A DNA stretch of 64,000 nucleotides from Chryseobacterium shigense (GTDB taxonomy: Bacteria; Bacteroidota; Bacteroidia; Flavobacteriales; Weeksellaceae), in the NCBI RefSeq assembly GCF_014207845.1, contig NZ_JACHLC010000008.1:13642-77641 (forward strand), written 5' to 3'. Each line of letters opens with the position of its first letter. Position 1 is the first letter of the stretch. Made by a program: the position numbers and the translations under genes. Positions 25,387 through 34,936 of this stretch are shown here, in pieces. The notes under the pieces were generated by a model. It was not told the DNA's origin. It made no database searches and saw only the letters and a list, made by a program, of their open reading frames with translations.

Positions 25387-25874
25387 TTTTTGATCAGTTT
25401 TAAAGTTGTATTGTTGACCTGCACCAAATAAAATCCTTCCCTGAAACTGCTGATATTAATATCGTCATTAGGATTGTAGGTTCCATTAAGGACAAGTTTT
25501 CCTTCGGCTGAATATATTTTTACTTTCAATGCTTCTTTTTTATCGGAACTAATCCGGATAAAATCTGTGGATGGATTTGGATACAGCCTGATCTGATCTT
25601 TATTCGTCCCGATTTCCTGAGTTGCCAAAACTGTAGAAGAAAAAGTAATTTTTCGGATAATATTAGTCGGGATAGAAACATCAGATGCAGTGTTTGTAGT
25701 TTTTACAAGCAGATTACTTCCCGAAAAATAGAGTTTCCCGCTGGTATCGATTGTGTAGTTCTGTGTCGGGCCTGTGTAATAAGTGATCTTTATGGTTGTC
25801 TGTGCAAAGGAAAATACAGCAAACAATAATAAAAACAAAAACAGGGTTTTGGTGAAAAATTTTATTATTCTCAT
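25383..25874 (-). CDS. Small T9SS type A protein coupled to the DUF4353 gene
   Basis: 163 residues. A signal peptide is followed by a short module of about 60 residues (LYFSGSNLLV, VSIPTNIIRKITFSS), which resembles the N-terminal module of the next protein, and then a type A T9SS tail (RLYPNPSTDFIRISS, IYSAEGKLVL, GFYLVQVNN, LKLIKK). It lies directly upstream of the DUF4353 gene with a 4-base overlap. It may be a secreted partner that carries the sorting signal the larger protein lacks; this is inference. Confidence 0.85.
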   Translation of the reverse strand: MRIIKFFTKTLFLFLLLFAVFSFAQTTIKITYYTGPTQNYTIDTSGKLYFSGSNLLVKTTNTASDVSIPTNIIRKITFSSTVLATQEIGTNKDQIRLYPNPSTDFIRISSDKKEALKVKIYSAEGKLVLNGTYNPNDDINISSFREGFYLVQVNNTTLKLIKK

Positions 25875-26141
25875 TGTTAATTTAATTTTTATAAAATTAA
25901 ATTTTAGATATCAATAAGAAAATAAATTGAGGTAAACGGTGAGAATGTGTCGGTTAATATGCGTTTTTTTAATCGAATACTTTATTTTTAGATCTTTTTA
26001 TTATAAAAGCGGCATAAGTTTTCTCAAACTTTTCATTATCCGTAAAAAGCTTAGTATAAGGTTTGAAAATGTAATGAATGTACATCATGCGTCTTGATTA
26101 TATATGAACGGCTTTTATTATATAATTTATAATCTGATGGT

Positions 26142-26852
26142 TTATTTTGGAATCAAATCACAAAACCAGAAAACATATTCTCCTTCTTCATCCTCCGGAC
26201 CTGATTTCGGTTTGGGATAGGTTTTTTTTACGGTTTCTCCGATATCAAATAGAATAGGTTCTCTAAAGATGGGGCCACCAAATGTAAATGTGTGAAATTC
26301 CCCATTTTCTCCACACGGATCAACATTTTTCGGAAGATCATTGATGAAATCCTGATCAATAATTCTTCCGGCAAAACTATTGTCCAGGTAAGCTTCATTC
26401 ACACAAGTGACGATCGTTTTGAATCCGAGATCCAGAAATTCATAGATGAGGTCTGAAGTATCCTGTTTCCACAAAGGGAAAACGGCTTCCATTCCGACAG
26501 CTTTGAGCTGTTCTTCACGGTATTTCCTGAGATCTTCCAGGAAAATATCCCCAAAAATTGAATGGGTAACACCCTGCAATTGTATTTCACGCATGGTACG
26601 GATCATAATTTCCCGATACTGTTCCATCGATGGTTCTTTTGGGATCTCTATTTTAATCAGGCTGAAACCTAAACTGTCAGCCTGTTTTTCCAGTAATGAA
26701 ACGTGAACGCCATGCATAGAAATCCGTTGAAACTCTTCGTTAATGCTTGTCAGTAAAGAAGTAACTTCAAATTGGTCTTCCTTTAGAATTTTGAATAGAG
26801 CGAGGGCAGAATCTTTTCCGCTGCTCCAGTTGAAGATGGCTTTTGGTTTCAT
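26142..26852 (-). CDS. Dph6-like adenine nucleotide alpha hydrolase family protein
   Basis: 236 residues with the PP-loop signature WSSGKDSALAL at residues 9-19, which binds ATP and releases pyrophosphate. Overall it matches the diphthine-ammonia ligase (Dph6/MJ0570) family. Bacteria have no diphthamide, so the bacterial role must be another ATP-dependent amidation or thiolation and is unknown. A TATGTTTG box ends 4 bases before the start, predicting a leaderless transcript. Confidence 0.88.
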   Translation of the reverse strand: MKPKAIFNWSSGKDSALALFKILKEDQFEVTSLLTSINEEFQRISMHGVHVSLLEKQADSLGFSLIKIEIPKEPSMEQYREIMIRTMREIQLQGVTHSIFGDIFLEDLRKYREEQLKAVGMEAVFPLWKQDTSDLIYEFLDLGFKTIVTCVNEAYLDNSFAGRIIDQDFINDLPKNVDPCGENGEFHTFTFGGPIFREPILFDIGETVKKTYPKPKSGPEDEEGEYVFWFCDLIPK

Positions 26853-26856
26853 TCCG

Positions 26857-26864
26857 CAAACATA
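26857..26864 (-). promoter_or_regulatory. -7 promoter box of the Dph6-like gene, 4 bases from ATG
   Basis: Minus strand TATGTTTG, last G at 26857, start codon A at 26852. Same geometry as the box before ruvC. Confidence 0.5.
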
Positions 26865-26877
26865 GATATTTAAAGCA

Positions 26878-26907
26878 AAAACCTCAAAGAAATTTCCTTG
26901 AGGTTTT
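26878..26907 (-). terminator. Terminator after the isobutyryl-CoA mutase gene
   Basis: AAAACCTCAA and TTGAGGTTTT form a perfect 10-bp stem with a 10-base loop, followed by T-rich sequence on the minus strand. Confidence 0.85.
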
Positions 26908-26930
26908 AATTTATAATTCTTGAAACAAGC

Positions 26931-29900
26931 TTACATATTTCTTCTGTACTTACCGCCCACTTCAAACAAAGCATTGGTGATTTGTCCAAGAGAGCAGTAT
27001 TTTACAGCATCCATCATTACTGCGAACAGGTTTTGCTGGTTGATCGCTGCATGCTGCAACTGTTTTAAAGCTTCAGCAGATTTATCATCATTAGATTGCT
27101 GGAAATTATGAAGATTTTCAATCTGAGCCTGCTTTTCTTCTTCGGTAGAACGGATAACTTCACCCGGACGAACAGTTGGTGAACCGTCTTTTCCTAAGAA
27201 GGTATTTACCCCGATAATCGGATATTCTCCTGTGTGTTTCAGCCACTCGTAATGCATGGATTCTTCCTGGATTTTAGAACGCTGGTACATGGTTTCCATA
27301 GCTCCGAGAACACCGCCTCTTTCGGTAATTCTGTCGAATTCTGCGTAAACGGCTTCTTCCACTAAATCTGTCAGTTCCTCAATGATGAATGATCCCTGAA
27401 GCGGATTTTCGTTTTTAGCCAATCCTAATTCTTTGTTGATGATCAGCTGAATGGCCATTGCTCTTCTTACAGATTCCTCAGTTGGAGTTGTAATCGCTTC
27501 GTCATAAGCATTGGTGTGAAGGGAATTACAGTTATCGTAGATGGCATACAATGCCTGAAGTGTCGTTCTGATATCGTTGAAATCAATTTCCTGAGCGTGA
27601 AGAGAACGTCCTGAAGTCTGGATGTGGTATTTCAGCATCTGGCTTCTTTCGTCTGCTCCGTACTTCATTTTCATTGCTTTTGCCCAGATTCTTCTTGCCA
27701 CACGTCCGATCACTGAATATTCAGGGTCGATACCGTTAGAGAAGAAGAAAGACAGGTTCGGTGCAAAATCGTTGATATCCATTCCTCTTGACAGGTAATA
27801 TTCCACATAGGTGAAACCATTTGCCAATGTAAATGCCAACTGGGAAACCGGATTTGCTCCCGCTTCGGCGATGTGATAACCTGAAATGGATACTGAGTAG
27901 AAGTTTCTTACTTTCTCCTTGATGAAATATTCCTGAACGTCACCCATTAATCTCAAAGCAAATTCAGTGGAGAAAATACAGGTGTTTTGTGCCTGGTCTT
28001 CCTTTAAAATGTCTGCCTGAACGGTTCCGCGAACGGTTGCAATGGTTTTAGCCTTAATTTCAGCATACGCATCTGCAGGAATAACTTCATCTCCTGTGAT
28101 TCCCAATAGTTTTAAGCCTAAGCCATTATTGGAAGGGGGAAGTTCTCCGTTATATTTTGGTCTTGCTAAACCTTTGTCGTCAAATTTTGCTTTTAAAACG
28201 GCTTCAACTTTCGATTCCAGACCGTTTTCGGCAATGTATTTTTCAACATTCTGATCAATGGCTGCATTCATAAAGAAAGCCAACAGCATTGGAGCCGGTC
28301 CGTTGATGGTCATTGAAACTGAAGTCAGCGCATTCACAAGATCAAATCCTGAATAGAGTTTTTTAGCATCATCCAAAGTGGCAATAGAAACCCCTGCATT
28401 TCCGATTTTACCATAGATATCTGGTGGTAATGCCGGGTCCTGACCATAAAGTGTTACAGAGTCGAAGGCTGTAGACAAACGTTTTGCAGGCATTTCTGCA
28501 GAAACATAATGGAATCTTCTGTTGGTTCTTTCCGGTCCTCCTTCTCCGGCGAACATCCTTGTAGGGTCTTCTCCTGTTCTTTTGAAAGGGTAAATTCCTG
28601 CCGTGTAAGGGAATCCTCCCGGAAGATTTTCCTGGCCTTTCCATTTGATCAGGTCGCCCCAGTCGTTGTATTTAGGTAGGGCGATTTTCGGAATTCTGAG
28701 ATGGGATAAAGATTCTGTTGAGGTTTCCACTTTAATTTCTTTTCCTCTTACAAAATAAGAATAGAATTCTTCGTGAAAAGCTTTTTTGGTATCATCCCAG
28801 GTTTTAAGGAAGTCGATGTTTTCCTGTTGAAGCTCTTTTTCAGCCTTCTGATATTCAGCATCTAAAGCTTCATTGGAAATGATTTTTTTTACGCCGTCAA
28901 TATGATACATTTTTCTGGCAAGCTCAGCCTGCTTTTCAATGTTTTCATCATATATCCTGTTGTTTTCTACAATTTCAGAAAGGTAACGTACTCTTTTTGG
29001 AGGAATAATGGTTACTTCGTCTGTGATTTCCTGCTCAGCGAAAGTTTTTAAATCCAGGCCTGAAAACTTATCGTTTACTTTTGAAATCAGTCTGTTGTAT
29101 AATTCTGTGGTTCCGTGGTCATTGAACTGGGAAGCCTTTGTTGCATAAACCGGCATTTCGTCCAACGGTTGCTCCCATAATAAATGGTTTCTCTGGAACT
29201 GTTTTCTTACGGCCTGAAGTGCATCAAGAGCTCCTCTTTTATCGGATTTATTTAAAGCTACCAAATCTGCATAATCCAGCATATCGATTTTCTCCAGCTG
29301 AGTTGAAGCTCCATATTCAGGAGTCATCACATACATGGAAACATCTGCAAAATCAGAGACTTCTGAGCCTGACTGACCGATACCGGAAGTTTCCAGAATG
29401 ATTACATCCGGATGAGCCAGTTTTAAAACATTCAATGCGGAATGAATGAACGGTGAAACGGAAACGTTGTTTTCTCTGGTAGCCATTGAACGCATATAAA
29501 CTCTAGGGTCATTGATCGCATTCATACGGATTCTGTCTCCCAAAAGGGCGCCTCCCGTTTTCTTTTTGGAAGGGTCAATGGAAATAATGGCAATTTTTTT
29601 ATCAGGATTGGAACGGATGAAACGTCTTACCAGTTCATCTGTAAGTGAAGATTTTCCCGCTCCACCAGTACCTGTAATACCAATGATAGGAATATTTAAA
29701 TCTTTTGATTTTTCGTCAATTGCCTTTACTAATTCAGGTTTTTCCTCTGAAAAGTTTTCAACGGCTGAAATGATTTTTGCAATACTTGTAGCGTTTTCAA
29801 AGCTGATGGCATCCAAATCGTTTGCTGTAGCTTCCTTTCCAGTTGCAAAATCTGATCTTTTCACCAGATCATCAATCATTCCCTGAAGGCCAAGTTCGCG

Positions 29901-30278
29901 GCCGTCATCCGGAGAATAGATTCTGTCGATCCCGTAATCCATCAGATCAGAAATTTCCTCAGGCAGGATTACTCCGCCACCGCCACCGAAAATTTTGATC
30001 TGTGGTGAGTTTTTTTCTCTTAAAAGATCATAGATATATTTAAAATATTCATTGTGGCCGCCTTGATATGAGGTGAGCGCAATAGCATTGGCATCTTCCT
30101 GAATCGCTGTGTTAACAACTTCTTCTGCTGACTTGTCGTGGCCAAGGTGGATCACTTCACATCCTGTTCCCTGAATCACGCGGCGCATGATATTGATCGC
30201 AGCATCGTGTCCGTCAAATAATGACGCCGCTGTTACGATTCTTACTTTGTTGGTTGGAGTATATTTTTGGGTTTCCAT
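26931..30278 (-). CDS. icmF: Fused isobutyryl-CoA mutase (IcmF-type)
   Basis: 1115 residues from the ATG at 30278; the earlier start at 30308 lies inside the promoter box. Domains in order: cobalamin-binding (about 10-150, with LFDGHDAA carrying the cobalt-ligand His), a MeaI-type GTPase chaperone (about 200-430, P-loop GTGGAGKSS), and the acyl-CoA mutase barrel (about 550-1090). This three-part fusion is diagnostic of IcmF, which interconverts isobutyryl-CoA and butyryl-CoA using adenosylcobalamin; methylmalonyl-CoA mutase has its parts on separate chains. Some relatives prefer other branched acyl-CoAs. No cobalamin riboswitch precedes it. Confidence 0.9.
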   Translation of the reverse strand: METQKYTPTNKVRIVTAASLFDGHDAAINIMRRVIQGTGCEVIHLGHDKSAEEVVNTAIQEDANAIALTSYQGGHNEYFKYIYDLLREKNSPQIKIFGGGGGVILPEEISDLMDYGIDRIYSPDDGRELGLQGMIDDLVKRSDFATGKEATANDLDAISFENATSIAKIISAVENFSEEKPELVKAIDEKSKDLNIPIIGITGTGGAGKSSLTDELVRRFIRSNPDKKIAIISIDPSKKKTGGALLGDRIRMNAINDPRVYMRSMATRENNVSVSPFIHSALNVLKLAHPDVIILETSGIGQSGSEVSDFADVSMYVMTPEYGASTQLEKIDMLDYADLVALNKSDKRGALDALQAVRKQFQRNHLLWEQPLDEMPVYATKASQFNDHGTTELYNRLISKVNDKFSGLDLKTFAEQEITDEVTIIPPKRVRYLSEIVENNRIYDENIEKQAELARKMYHIDGVKKIISNEALDAEYQKAEKELQQENIDFLKTWDDTKKAFHEEFYSYFVRGKEIKVETSTESLSHLRIPKIALPKYNDWGDLIKWKGQENLPGGFPYTAGIYPFKRTGEDPTRMFAGEGGPERTNRRFHYVSAEMPAKRLSTAFDSVTLYGQDPALPPDIYGKIGNAGVSIATLDDAKKLYSGFDLVNALTSVSMTINGPAPMLLAFFMNAAIDQNVEKYIAENGLESKVEAVLKAKFDDKGLARPKYNGELPPSNNGLGLKLLGITGDEVIPADAYAEIKAKTIATVRGTVQADILKEDQAQNTCIFSTEFALRLMGDVQEYFIKEKVRNFYSVSISGYHIAEAGANPVSQLAFTLANGFTYVEYYLSRGMDINDFAPNLSFFFSNGIDPEYSVIGRVARRIWAKAMKMKYGADERSQMLKYHIQTSGRSLHAQEIDFNDIRTTLQALYAIYDNCNSLHTNAYDEAITTPTEESVRRAMAIQLIINKELGLAKNENPLQGSFIIEELTDLVEEAVYAEFDRITERGGVLGAMETMYQRSKIQEESMHYEWLKHTGEYPIIGVNTFLGKDGSPTVRPGEVIRSTEEEKQAQIENLHNFQQSNDDKSAEALKQLQHAAINQQNLFAVMMDAVKYCSLGQITNALFEVGGKYRRNM

Positions 30279-30305
30279 AAAAAATCTAGAAAATTTCTGA
30301 ATTTT

Positions 30306-30313
30306 CAAATATA
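30306..30313 (-). promoter_or_regulatory. -7 promoter box of icmF
   Basis: Minus strand TATATTTG, 27 bases upstream of the ATG at 30278, overlapping the rejected start at 30308. Confidence 0.5.
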
Positions 30314-30409
30314 ATAATAAAATAAGAACCTTGTGGTTTTATTTAATTGGTTGATTGTTAGATTGTTGATTATCTGTAGGATATTGGTTTTTTCCCTGCT
30401 TAATAATCA

Positions 30410-30445
30410 TTTGTTTAAAAATGATAAGTAAATTATTTATTTTTG
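30410..30445 (+). promoter_or_regulatory. Promoter of the small membrane protein gene
   Basis: TTTG at 30410-30413 and TATTTTTG at 30438-30445 (spacer 24, a little long), 17 bases before the ATG at 30463. Confidence 0.45.
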
Positions 30446-30462
30446 CATAACATTTTATAGAT

Positions 30463-30795
30463 ATGCAGAAAGCTTTGGTTTATTTCGCTTTGGGAACGGG
30501 AGTAAGTTTCCTTATCAATTATTTCTTTTGGAGTTCACAGAACATGGGGCTGGATTTTTATTATGCGATTGCTTTTGGATTTGCCTGGGGACTGGCTTAT
30601 TATCTTGATACACCGGATTTTTCCCTGCCTAAAAAACTGGGATTGTCATTTGCCGCTATGGGTGTTCTTGTGCTGATTGGTGCTTTGATCTTCAATCTTG
30701 AGCTTGCCATTCCTTCCATACTGAAGTTTTCTACGGTTTTTGTTGCGTATTACTTAATTGCCAGTTTCAGAGGAAGCAAATCTTTGCGTAATTAA
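30463..30795 (+). CDS. Small polytopic membrane protein of unknown function
   Basis: 110 residues, mostly hydrophobic, with four predicted transmembrane stretches: about 4-22, 30-46, 60-80 and 84-104. A short charged loop (DTPDFSLPKK) separates the halves. No motif or family recognised. Its stop codon overlaps the stop of the convergent DUF3667 gene by 3 bases. Confidence 0.75.
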   Translation: MQKALVYFALGTGVSFLINYFFWSSQNMGLDFYYAIAFGFAWGLAYYLDTPDFSLPKKLGLSFAAMGVLVLIGALIFNLELAIPSILKFSTVFVAYYLIASFRGSKSLRN

Positions 30796-31898
30796 TGCAT
30801 CATTATAAAACTTACATACATCAATATCAAAAGCATTAACGTAATTCCTATAGAATTGATTATAAATAAACTCATTCCTTTAAAAATACTTATTCTTTTA
30901 CTGTTTTCATAAACCCTGTGATGCGCTACAAAAAAGTAAATGGAGGCATAGAAGAATAATGCAGTAAACAAAAGCCCAAATATCAGGTTGATAATACTAT
31001 AATTAGGAGTAGCATCAAAAATTCTGATAAGAATAATAAAAAAAAGAGTGGAAAGCAGCAAAAAAGAAAAATAGTGAAGGGTAAATATACCGTGATCAAA
31101 GTACCACCACTTCTTTTTATTATGGAATATCCATAAGAAGAAAGCAAATACAGGAAGGTAAATAAAGAGTGCTTTCGGAATGGCATGGATTAAAGTTTCT
31201 TTGTATTTATCTCCAATCTGTTCTTTGGTGAATCCCTCTTCCTTTAAGCTAAAAACTTTTTGGGCAAAGGGTCTCCCCAATTGGTAAATTCCGGTTTTAT
31301 CTTTGGCCTGAATTGAATCATACTGCTTCATATTATAGGCATTAAGGATTGAAGATTCTTTAGCGCTTAATGTATTTTCTATAATATCTTCGCTTCTTGC
31401 AAAGGCATCGCGTATGGAGTCTTTTGCCTTTATGGTATCCATTCCTTTTTTTACCTCATTTGAAACATGATAGGATATGTACCCTTTTTTTTCCAATTTG
31501 TCCAGGACTCTTTCCTGCGTTTTTTTCTTGTCCTCAGCCTTTTCAATTCTTGTTTTTTCTGATTTTGGCTCAGCATTTTTAGACTCCGGTAAAAAGCCGG
31601 GAAGCAGGAATGTAATAAAACTGATGAAGATGTATAGCTTTACAGGTGCCACATAAAGTTGCCTCTTTCCGGAAAGATATTCCTTGGTGAGCTTTCCCGG
31701 ATTGATGAGTAAATACTTGATAGTCTGCCAGAACTGCCCGTCATAATGGGTGAAATCTTCAATGAAATGAGTGAAGAGAAAATAAAATGGCTGGCGGCTT
31801 TCGATATTTTCCTGTCCGCAATGGGGGCAGAATCTTTCTTCTACAGTATGCCCGCAGTTCAGGCAGGTTTTATCTTCTCTGATTTTTCCGTGGCTCAT
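30792..31898 (-). CDS. DUF3667 membrane protein with zinc ribbon
   Basis: 368 residues. The N-terminus has a four-cysteine zinc ribbon (Cys 12, 15, 24, 27: CLNCG and CPHCG), followed by the DUF3667 signature (FIEDFTHYDGQFWQTIKYLL, NPGKLTKEYLSGKRQLYVAPVKLYIF). One transmembrane segment lies near residues 85-105, a charged coiled-coil loop follows at about 110-230, and about four more segments fill the C-terminus. Function unknown. A TATATTTG box is 24 bases upstream. Confidence 0.9.
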   Translation of the reverse strand: MSHGKIREDKTCLNCGHTVEERFCPHCGQENIESRQPFYFLFTHFIEDFTHYDGQFWQTIKYLLINPGKLTKEYLSGKRQLYVAPVKLYIFISFITFLLPGFLPESKNAEPKSEKTRIEKAEDKKKTQERVLDKLEKKGYISYHVSNEVKKGMDTIKAKDSIRDAFARSEDIIENTLSAKESSILNAYNMKQYDSIQAKDKTGIYQLGRPFAQKVFSLKEEGFTKEQIGDKYKETLIHAIPKALFIYLPVFAFFLWIFHNKKKWWYFDHGIFTLHYFSFLLLSTLFFIILIRIFDATPNYSIINLIFGLLFTALFFYASIYFFVAHHRVYENSKRISIFKGMSLFIINSIGITLMLLILMYVSFIMMH

Positions 31899-31922
31899 GG
31901 ATAGGGAAATATGGTTTTAGCG

Positions 31923-31930
31923 CAAATATA
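31923..31930 (-). promoter_or_regulatory. -7 promoter box of the DUF3667 gene
   Basis: Minus strand TATATTTG fits TAnnTTTG, 24 bases before the ATG at 31898. Confidence 0.5.
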
Positions 31931-32164
31931 AATATTTCAGGAAATAAAAAGTATTTCTAGAATTAAGATAATATGAATTTTTAGGGTTTTAAAAACGTAA
32001 ATAGCAGTATATCAATTGGTTGTTGTTGCGTTTGTGTAAAAGTTATTGTATGAAAATTTTAAAAAGATTTTGTATATTTAAAGGTAATTCACGTATAATT
32101 TGAAAATTACGGATTACATATAGGCTGTCAATAGTATCGTTTTAACTAAATTTTAGACCAATAC

Positions 32165-32710
32165 ATGATCGTAAAAACAATTGAAAGCACTGATAAAAAG
32201 TTTATTAAATTGGCTCTATACAAAGAAAATAAGAGAAAAATTCGAGCACATTTATTATATTCAGTTATAGTAATTGGTGTATTGTTTTATCTTATAAATG
32301 ATGGTAAGGGTAATGCGGGATTTGGTATATCTGTAGTGTGTTTAGGAATTAGTTGGATTGTTTTTATTTTGATATATATTGTCACCAGGTTGCTTCGGTA
32401 TATGAGATTATTAAATAATTCCGATGTAAAATTAATTGAAGATGAATGTATGGTTGAAAGTAAAAAAATTATACCGTTTTCATCAGGCGATTCACTCAAT
32501 ACAAGTCCAAATTATATAGATCATTATTTCATATTTATTACTATTGAACCCCAACAGCCTACTGAAAAAGCAATAGAAGTGAGTTATTATGATTATTTAA
32601 GAATTGAATGTAATAAGAGAATTCAATTACACTACTATTCTAAGTTTGAAATCATAAAAGAGGCAATATTTAACAATGAAAAAATACGGATACACAGTAT
32701 ACAGCTTTAG
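32165..32710 (+). CDS. Hypothetical two-helix membrane protein, AT-rich
   Basis: 181 residues with two transmembrane helices (about 28-46 and 52-76) and a soluble C-terminal half of about 100 residues ending in a possible PH-like fold. I do not recognise the family. The codon use is more AT-rich than the neighbouring ribosomal genes and the flanking spacers are long (266 and 304 bases), which suggests a recently acquired or poorly conserved gene. Confidence 0.65.
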   Translation: MIVKTIESTDKKFIKLALYKENKRKIRAHLLYSVIVIGVLFYLINDGKGNAGFGISVVCLGISWIVFILIYIVTRLLRYMRLLNNSDVKLIEDECMVESKKIIPFSSGDSLNTSPNYIDHYFIFITIEPQQPTEKAIEVSYYDYLRIECNKRIQLHYYSKFEIIKEAIFNNEKIRIHSIQL

Positions 32711-33014
32711 ATAAATTTAATCTCATAAGTGAATGAGAAACTGCCAAGCCTGCCTACGGCTAGAAAATTTGTACATTGATACGATTATAAACATTTCTAT
32801 AAAATGATAGAAAACAGAATGTAGAAATGGCAACATTCATCCGCCACTCATTTTACAGGTTCCATGCCAAAACAGTTGATACAATCTATTAAAAACAGGT
32901 GAAATACAGACACTGGGATAGATTAAATAAAATATGTTTTTGGGTTACAGAAATAATTTGTACCTTTGCACACCCTTTTAGGGGAAAATTATGTTTAATC
33001 TTTAACTAAAACGT
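32711..33014 (+). other. 304-base spacer before rplM
   Basis: It contains the rplM promoter near its end (32939-32968) and a GC-richer patch, GCCAAGCCTGCCTACGGC, near 32741 that may be a repeat remnant. No gene seen. Confidence 0.5.
32939..32968 (+). promoter_or_regulatory. Promoter of the rplM-rpsI operon
   Basis: TTTG at 32939-32942, an 18-base spacer, and TACCTTTG at 32961-32968, very close to the Bacteroidota consensus. The leader before the GTG at 33015 is about 40 bases and contains the mini-ORF ATGTTTAATCTTTAA (32991-33005). Confidence 0.75.
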
Positions 33015-33470
33015 GTGAATACATTAAGTTACAAAACTGTTTCAGCGAACAAAGCTACTGCTAATAAAGAATGGGTTGTGGTAGACGCTGAAGGACAGCC
33101 GTTAGGAAGACTAGCTTCTACGGTTGCAAAGATTTTGAGAGGTAAGCACAAAACGAACTTTACACCTCACGTAGATTGTGGTGATAACGTAATCGTTTTG
33201 AATGCTGGGAAAATTACACTTTCCGGAAACAAGTGGGCTGATAAGACTTACATCTGGCATACAGGTTACCCTGGTGGACAGAAGTCTATGACTGCGGCTG
33301 AACTTCAAAAGAAAGATTCTTTAAAAGTATTGGAAAAATCTGTAAAAGGTATGTTGCCAAAAAACAGATTAGGATCAGCTTTATTGAAGAACCTTTATTT
33401 ATATGAAGGAACTGAGCACAAACATGAAGCTCAACAGCCTAAAACAATTAATGTTAACGAATTTAAATAA
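33015..33470 (+). CDS. rplM: 50S ribosomal protein L13
   Basis: 151 residues, matching L13 throughout (WVVVDAEGQPLGRLAS, DNVIVLNAGKI, MLPKNRLG). It binds 23S rRNA early in large-subunit assembly. The start is GTG; a stop codon four codons upstream leaves no other in-frame choice. It is followed by rpsI at 6 bases, the conserved L13-S9 pair. Confidence 0.97.
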   Translation: MNTLSYKTVSANKATANKEWVVVDAEGQPLGRLASTVAKILRGKHKTNFTPHVDCGDNVIVLNAGKITLSGNKWADKTYIWHTGYPGGQKSMTAAELQKKDSLKVLEKSVKGMLPKNRLGSALLKNLYLYEGTEHKHEAQQPKTINVNEFK

Positions 33471-33476
33471 TTAATT

Positions 33477-33863
33477 ATGTCTATAGTTCACAAAATCGGA
33501 AGAAGAAAAACTTCTGTAGCTAGAGTTTATGTAAAGCCAGGTTCTGGAAACATTACAGTAAACGGTAAAGATGCTAAAGAATATTTCTCTACAGACGTGA
33601 TGGTTTACAAATTAAACCAACCGTTCATCCTTTCTGAGACTGTTGGTCAGTATGACGTTACCGTAAATGTTTTCGGTGGTGGTAATACAGGTCAGGCAGA
33701 AGCTATCAGATTAGGTATTTCAAGAGCTTTATGCGAAATCAATGCTGAATTCAGATTAGCTTTGAAACCAGCTGGTTTACTTACAAGAGACGCAAGAATG
33801 GTGGAAAGAAAGAAGCCAGGTCAGAAAAAAGCAAGAAAGAGATTCCAATTCTCAAAACGTTAA
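33477..33863 (+). CDS. rpsI: 30S ribosomal protein S9
   Basis: 128 residues, standard length, with the family start ([17 protein letters not shown]), the [15 protein letters not shown] block and the basic C-terminal tail ending FSKR, which contacts P-site tRNA. Co-transcribed with rplM. Confidence 0.98.
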   Translation: MSIVHKIGRRKTSVARVYVKPGSGNITVNGKDAKEYFSTDVMVYKLNQPFILSETVGQYDVTVNVFGGGNTGQAEAIRLGISRALCEINAEFRLALKPAGLLTRDARMVERKKPGQKKARKRFQFSKR

Positions 33864-33866
33864 TAT

Positions 33867-33934
33867 CAAGATTCAAGATATCAGACGCAAGATTCAAGAC
33901 TTTTTGGTCGCAAATCTTTACTCTTGGTTCTTGG
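33867..33934. repeat. Intergenic direct and inverted repeat between rpsI and rpsB
   Basis: CAAGATTCAAGA occurs at 33867-33878 and again at 33888-33899. TCTTGGTTCTTGG at 33922-33934 is an imperfect reverse complement of the second copy, so the element could form a hairpin with a spacer of about 22 bases. It has no T tract and is unlike a terminator. Confidence 0.5.
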
Positions 33935-34050
33935 CTCTATTATCTAAACAAAAAAATTGCCCGTTACGTTTAGCATCCAAACGCTTCTCCCATCTAAAGA
34001 AGTTGTTGATTGTTTAAAAGACGGAAAGTAAACTAACAAAAACAGAAAAC

Positions 34051-34812
34051 ATGGCAAAAGCAAATGTAAAAGACCTTTTAGAGGCTGGCGTACACTTCGG
34101 TCACATGACCAGAAAGTGGAACCCAAATATGGCTCCATACATTTTTATGGAGAAAAACGGTATTCACATTGTAGACTTACATAAAACAGCAGTTAAACTG
34201 GATGAAGCGTGCAGCGCTTTGGAAAAATTAACTTCTGCAGGTAAAAAAGTTCTTTTCGTAGCTACTAAAAAGCAGGCGAAAGAAGTAGTTGCTAAGCACG
34301 CTGCTGAACTTAATATGCCTTATATTACAGAAAGATGGCCTGGAGGTATGCTAACGAACTTCGTTACAATCAGAAAGGCTGTAAAGAAAATGAACCATAT
34401 CGACAAAATGAAAAAAGACGGTACGTTCGAAACTTTATCTAAAAAAGAAAGATTACAGGTAGACAGACAAAGAGCTAACTTAGAGAAAAACTTAGGTTCT
34501 ATCTCTGACATGGTTCGTCTTCCTTCTGCAATCTTCGTTGTAGATATTATGAGAGAACATATTGCTGTAACTGAAGCTAAGAAATTAGGTATCCCAGTTT
34601 TCGGTATTGTTGATACAAACTCTGATCCAAGAAAAGTAGACTTCGTTATCCCAGGAAACGATGATGCTTCTAAATCTATCGATATGATCTTAAACATCGT
34701 TTCTGATTCTATCAAAGAAGGTCAGTCTCAAAGAAAAGCTGATAAAGAAAAATCTAAAGAAGAAGGAGAAAAAGTATCTGCTGATACAGATGCTGATTTC
34801 GATGCAGAATAA
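34051..34812 (+). CDS. rpsB: 30S ribosomal protein S2
   Basis: 253 residues with S2 motifs VHFGHMTRKWNPNM near residues 14-27, WPGGMLTNF near 96-104, and PVFGIVDTNSDP near 190-201. The C-terminal 30 residues are charged and acidic. In most bacteria tsf follows directly; here it does not, and tsf is found about 17 kb away on the other strand. A strong terminator follows at 34836. Confidence 0.98.
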   Translation: MAKANVKDLLEAGVHFGHMTRKWNPNMAPYIFMEKNGIHIVDLHKTAVKLDEACSALEKLTSAGKKVLFVATKKQAKEVVAKHAAELNMPYITERWPGGMLTNFVTIRKAVKKMNHIDKMKKDGTFETLSKKERLQVDRQRANLEKNLGSISDMVRLPSAIFVVDIMREHIAVTEAKKLGIPVFGIVDTNSDPRKVDFVIPGNDDASKSIDMILNIVSDSIKEGQSQRKADKEKSKEEGEKVSADTDADFDAE

Positions 34813-34835
34813 TTAAAGATTTTCTTTAATATAGG

Positions 34836-34868
34836 AAAAACGCCGGATATTTTGTCCGGCGTTTTTTT
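34836..34868 (+). terminator. Terminator after rpsB
   Basis: CGCCGGA and TCCGGCG form the core stem, extended by A and T runs, with a 7-base loop and T7 tail. Confidence 0.92.
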
Positions 34869-34905
34869 ATTGATATTTAATAAAGCTTATCCGGCAATAT
34901 ATAAG

Positions 34906-34929
34906 AAACCCCGCTTAACAGAGCGGTTT
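34906..34929. terminator. Second hairpin, probably ending the minus-strand lipoprotein gene
   Basis: AAACC(CC)GCT pairs with AGCGGTTT leaving a two-base bulge. T-rich on the plus side; lies 8 bases after the minus-strand stop at 34937. Confidence 0.5.
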
Positions 34930-34936
34930 TTTATCC

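Noticed and set aside
30279-30462. Cobalamin riboswitch upstream of the IcmF-type gene
   Set aside because: With the promoter box at 30306 the leader is only about 20-25 bases, far too short.
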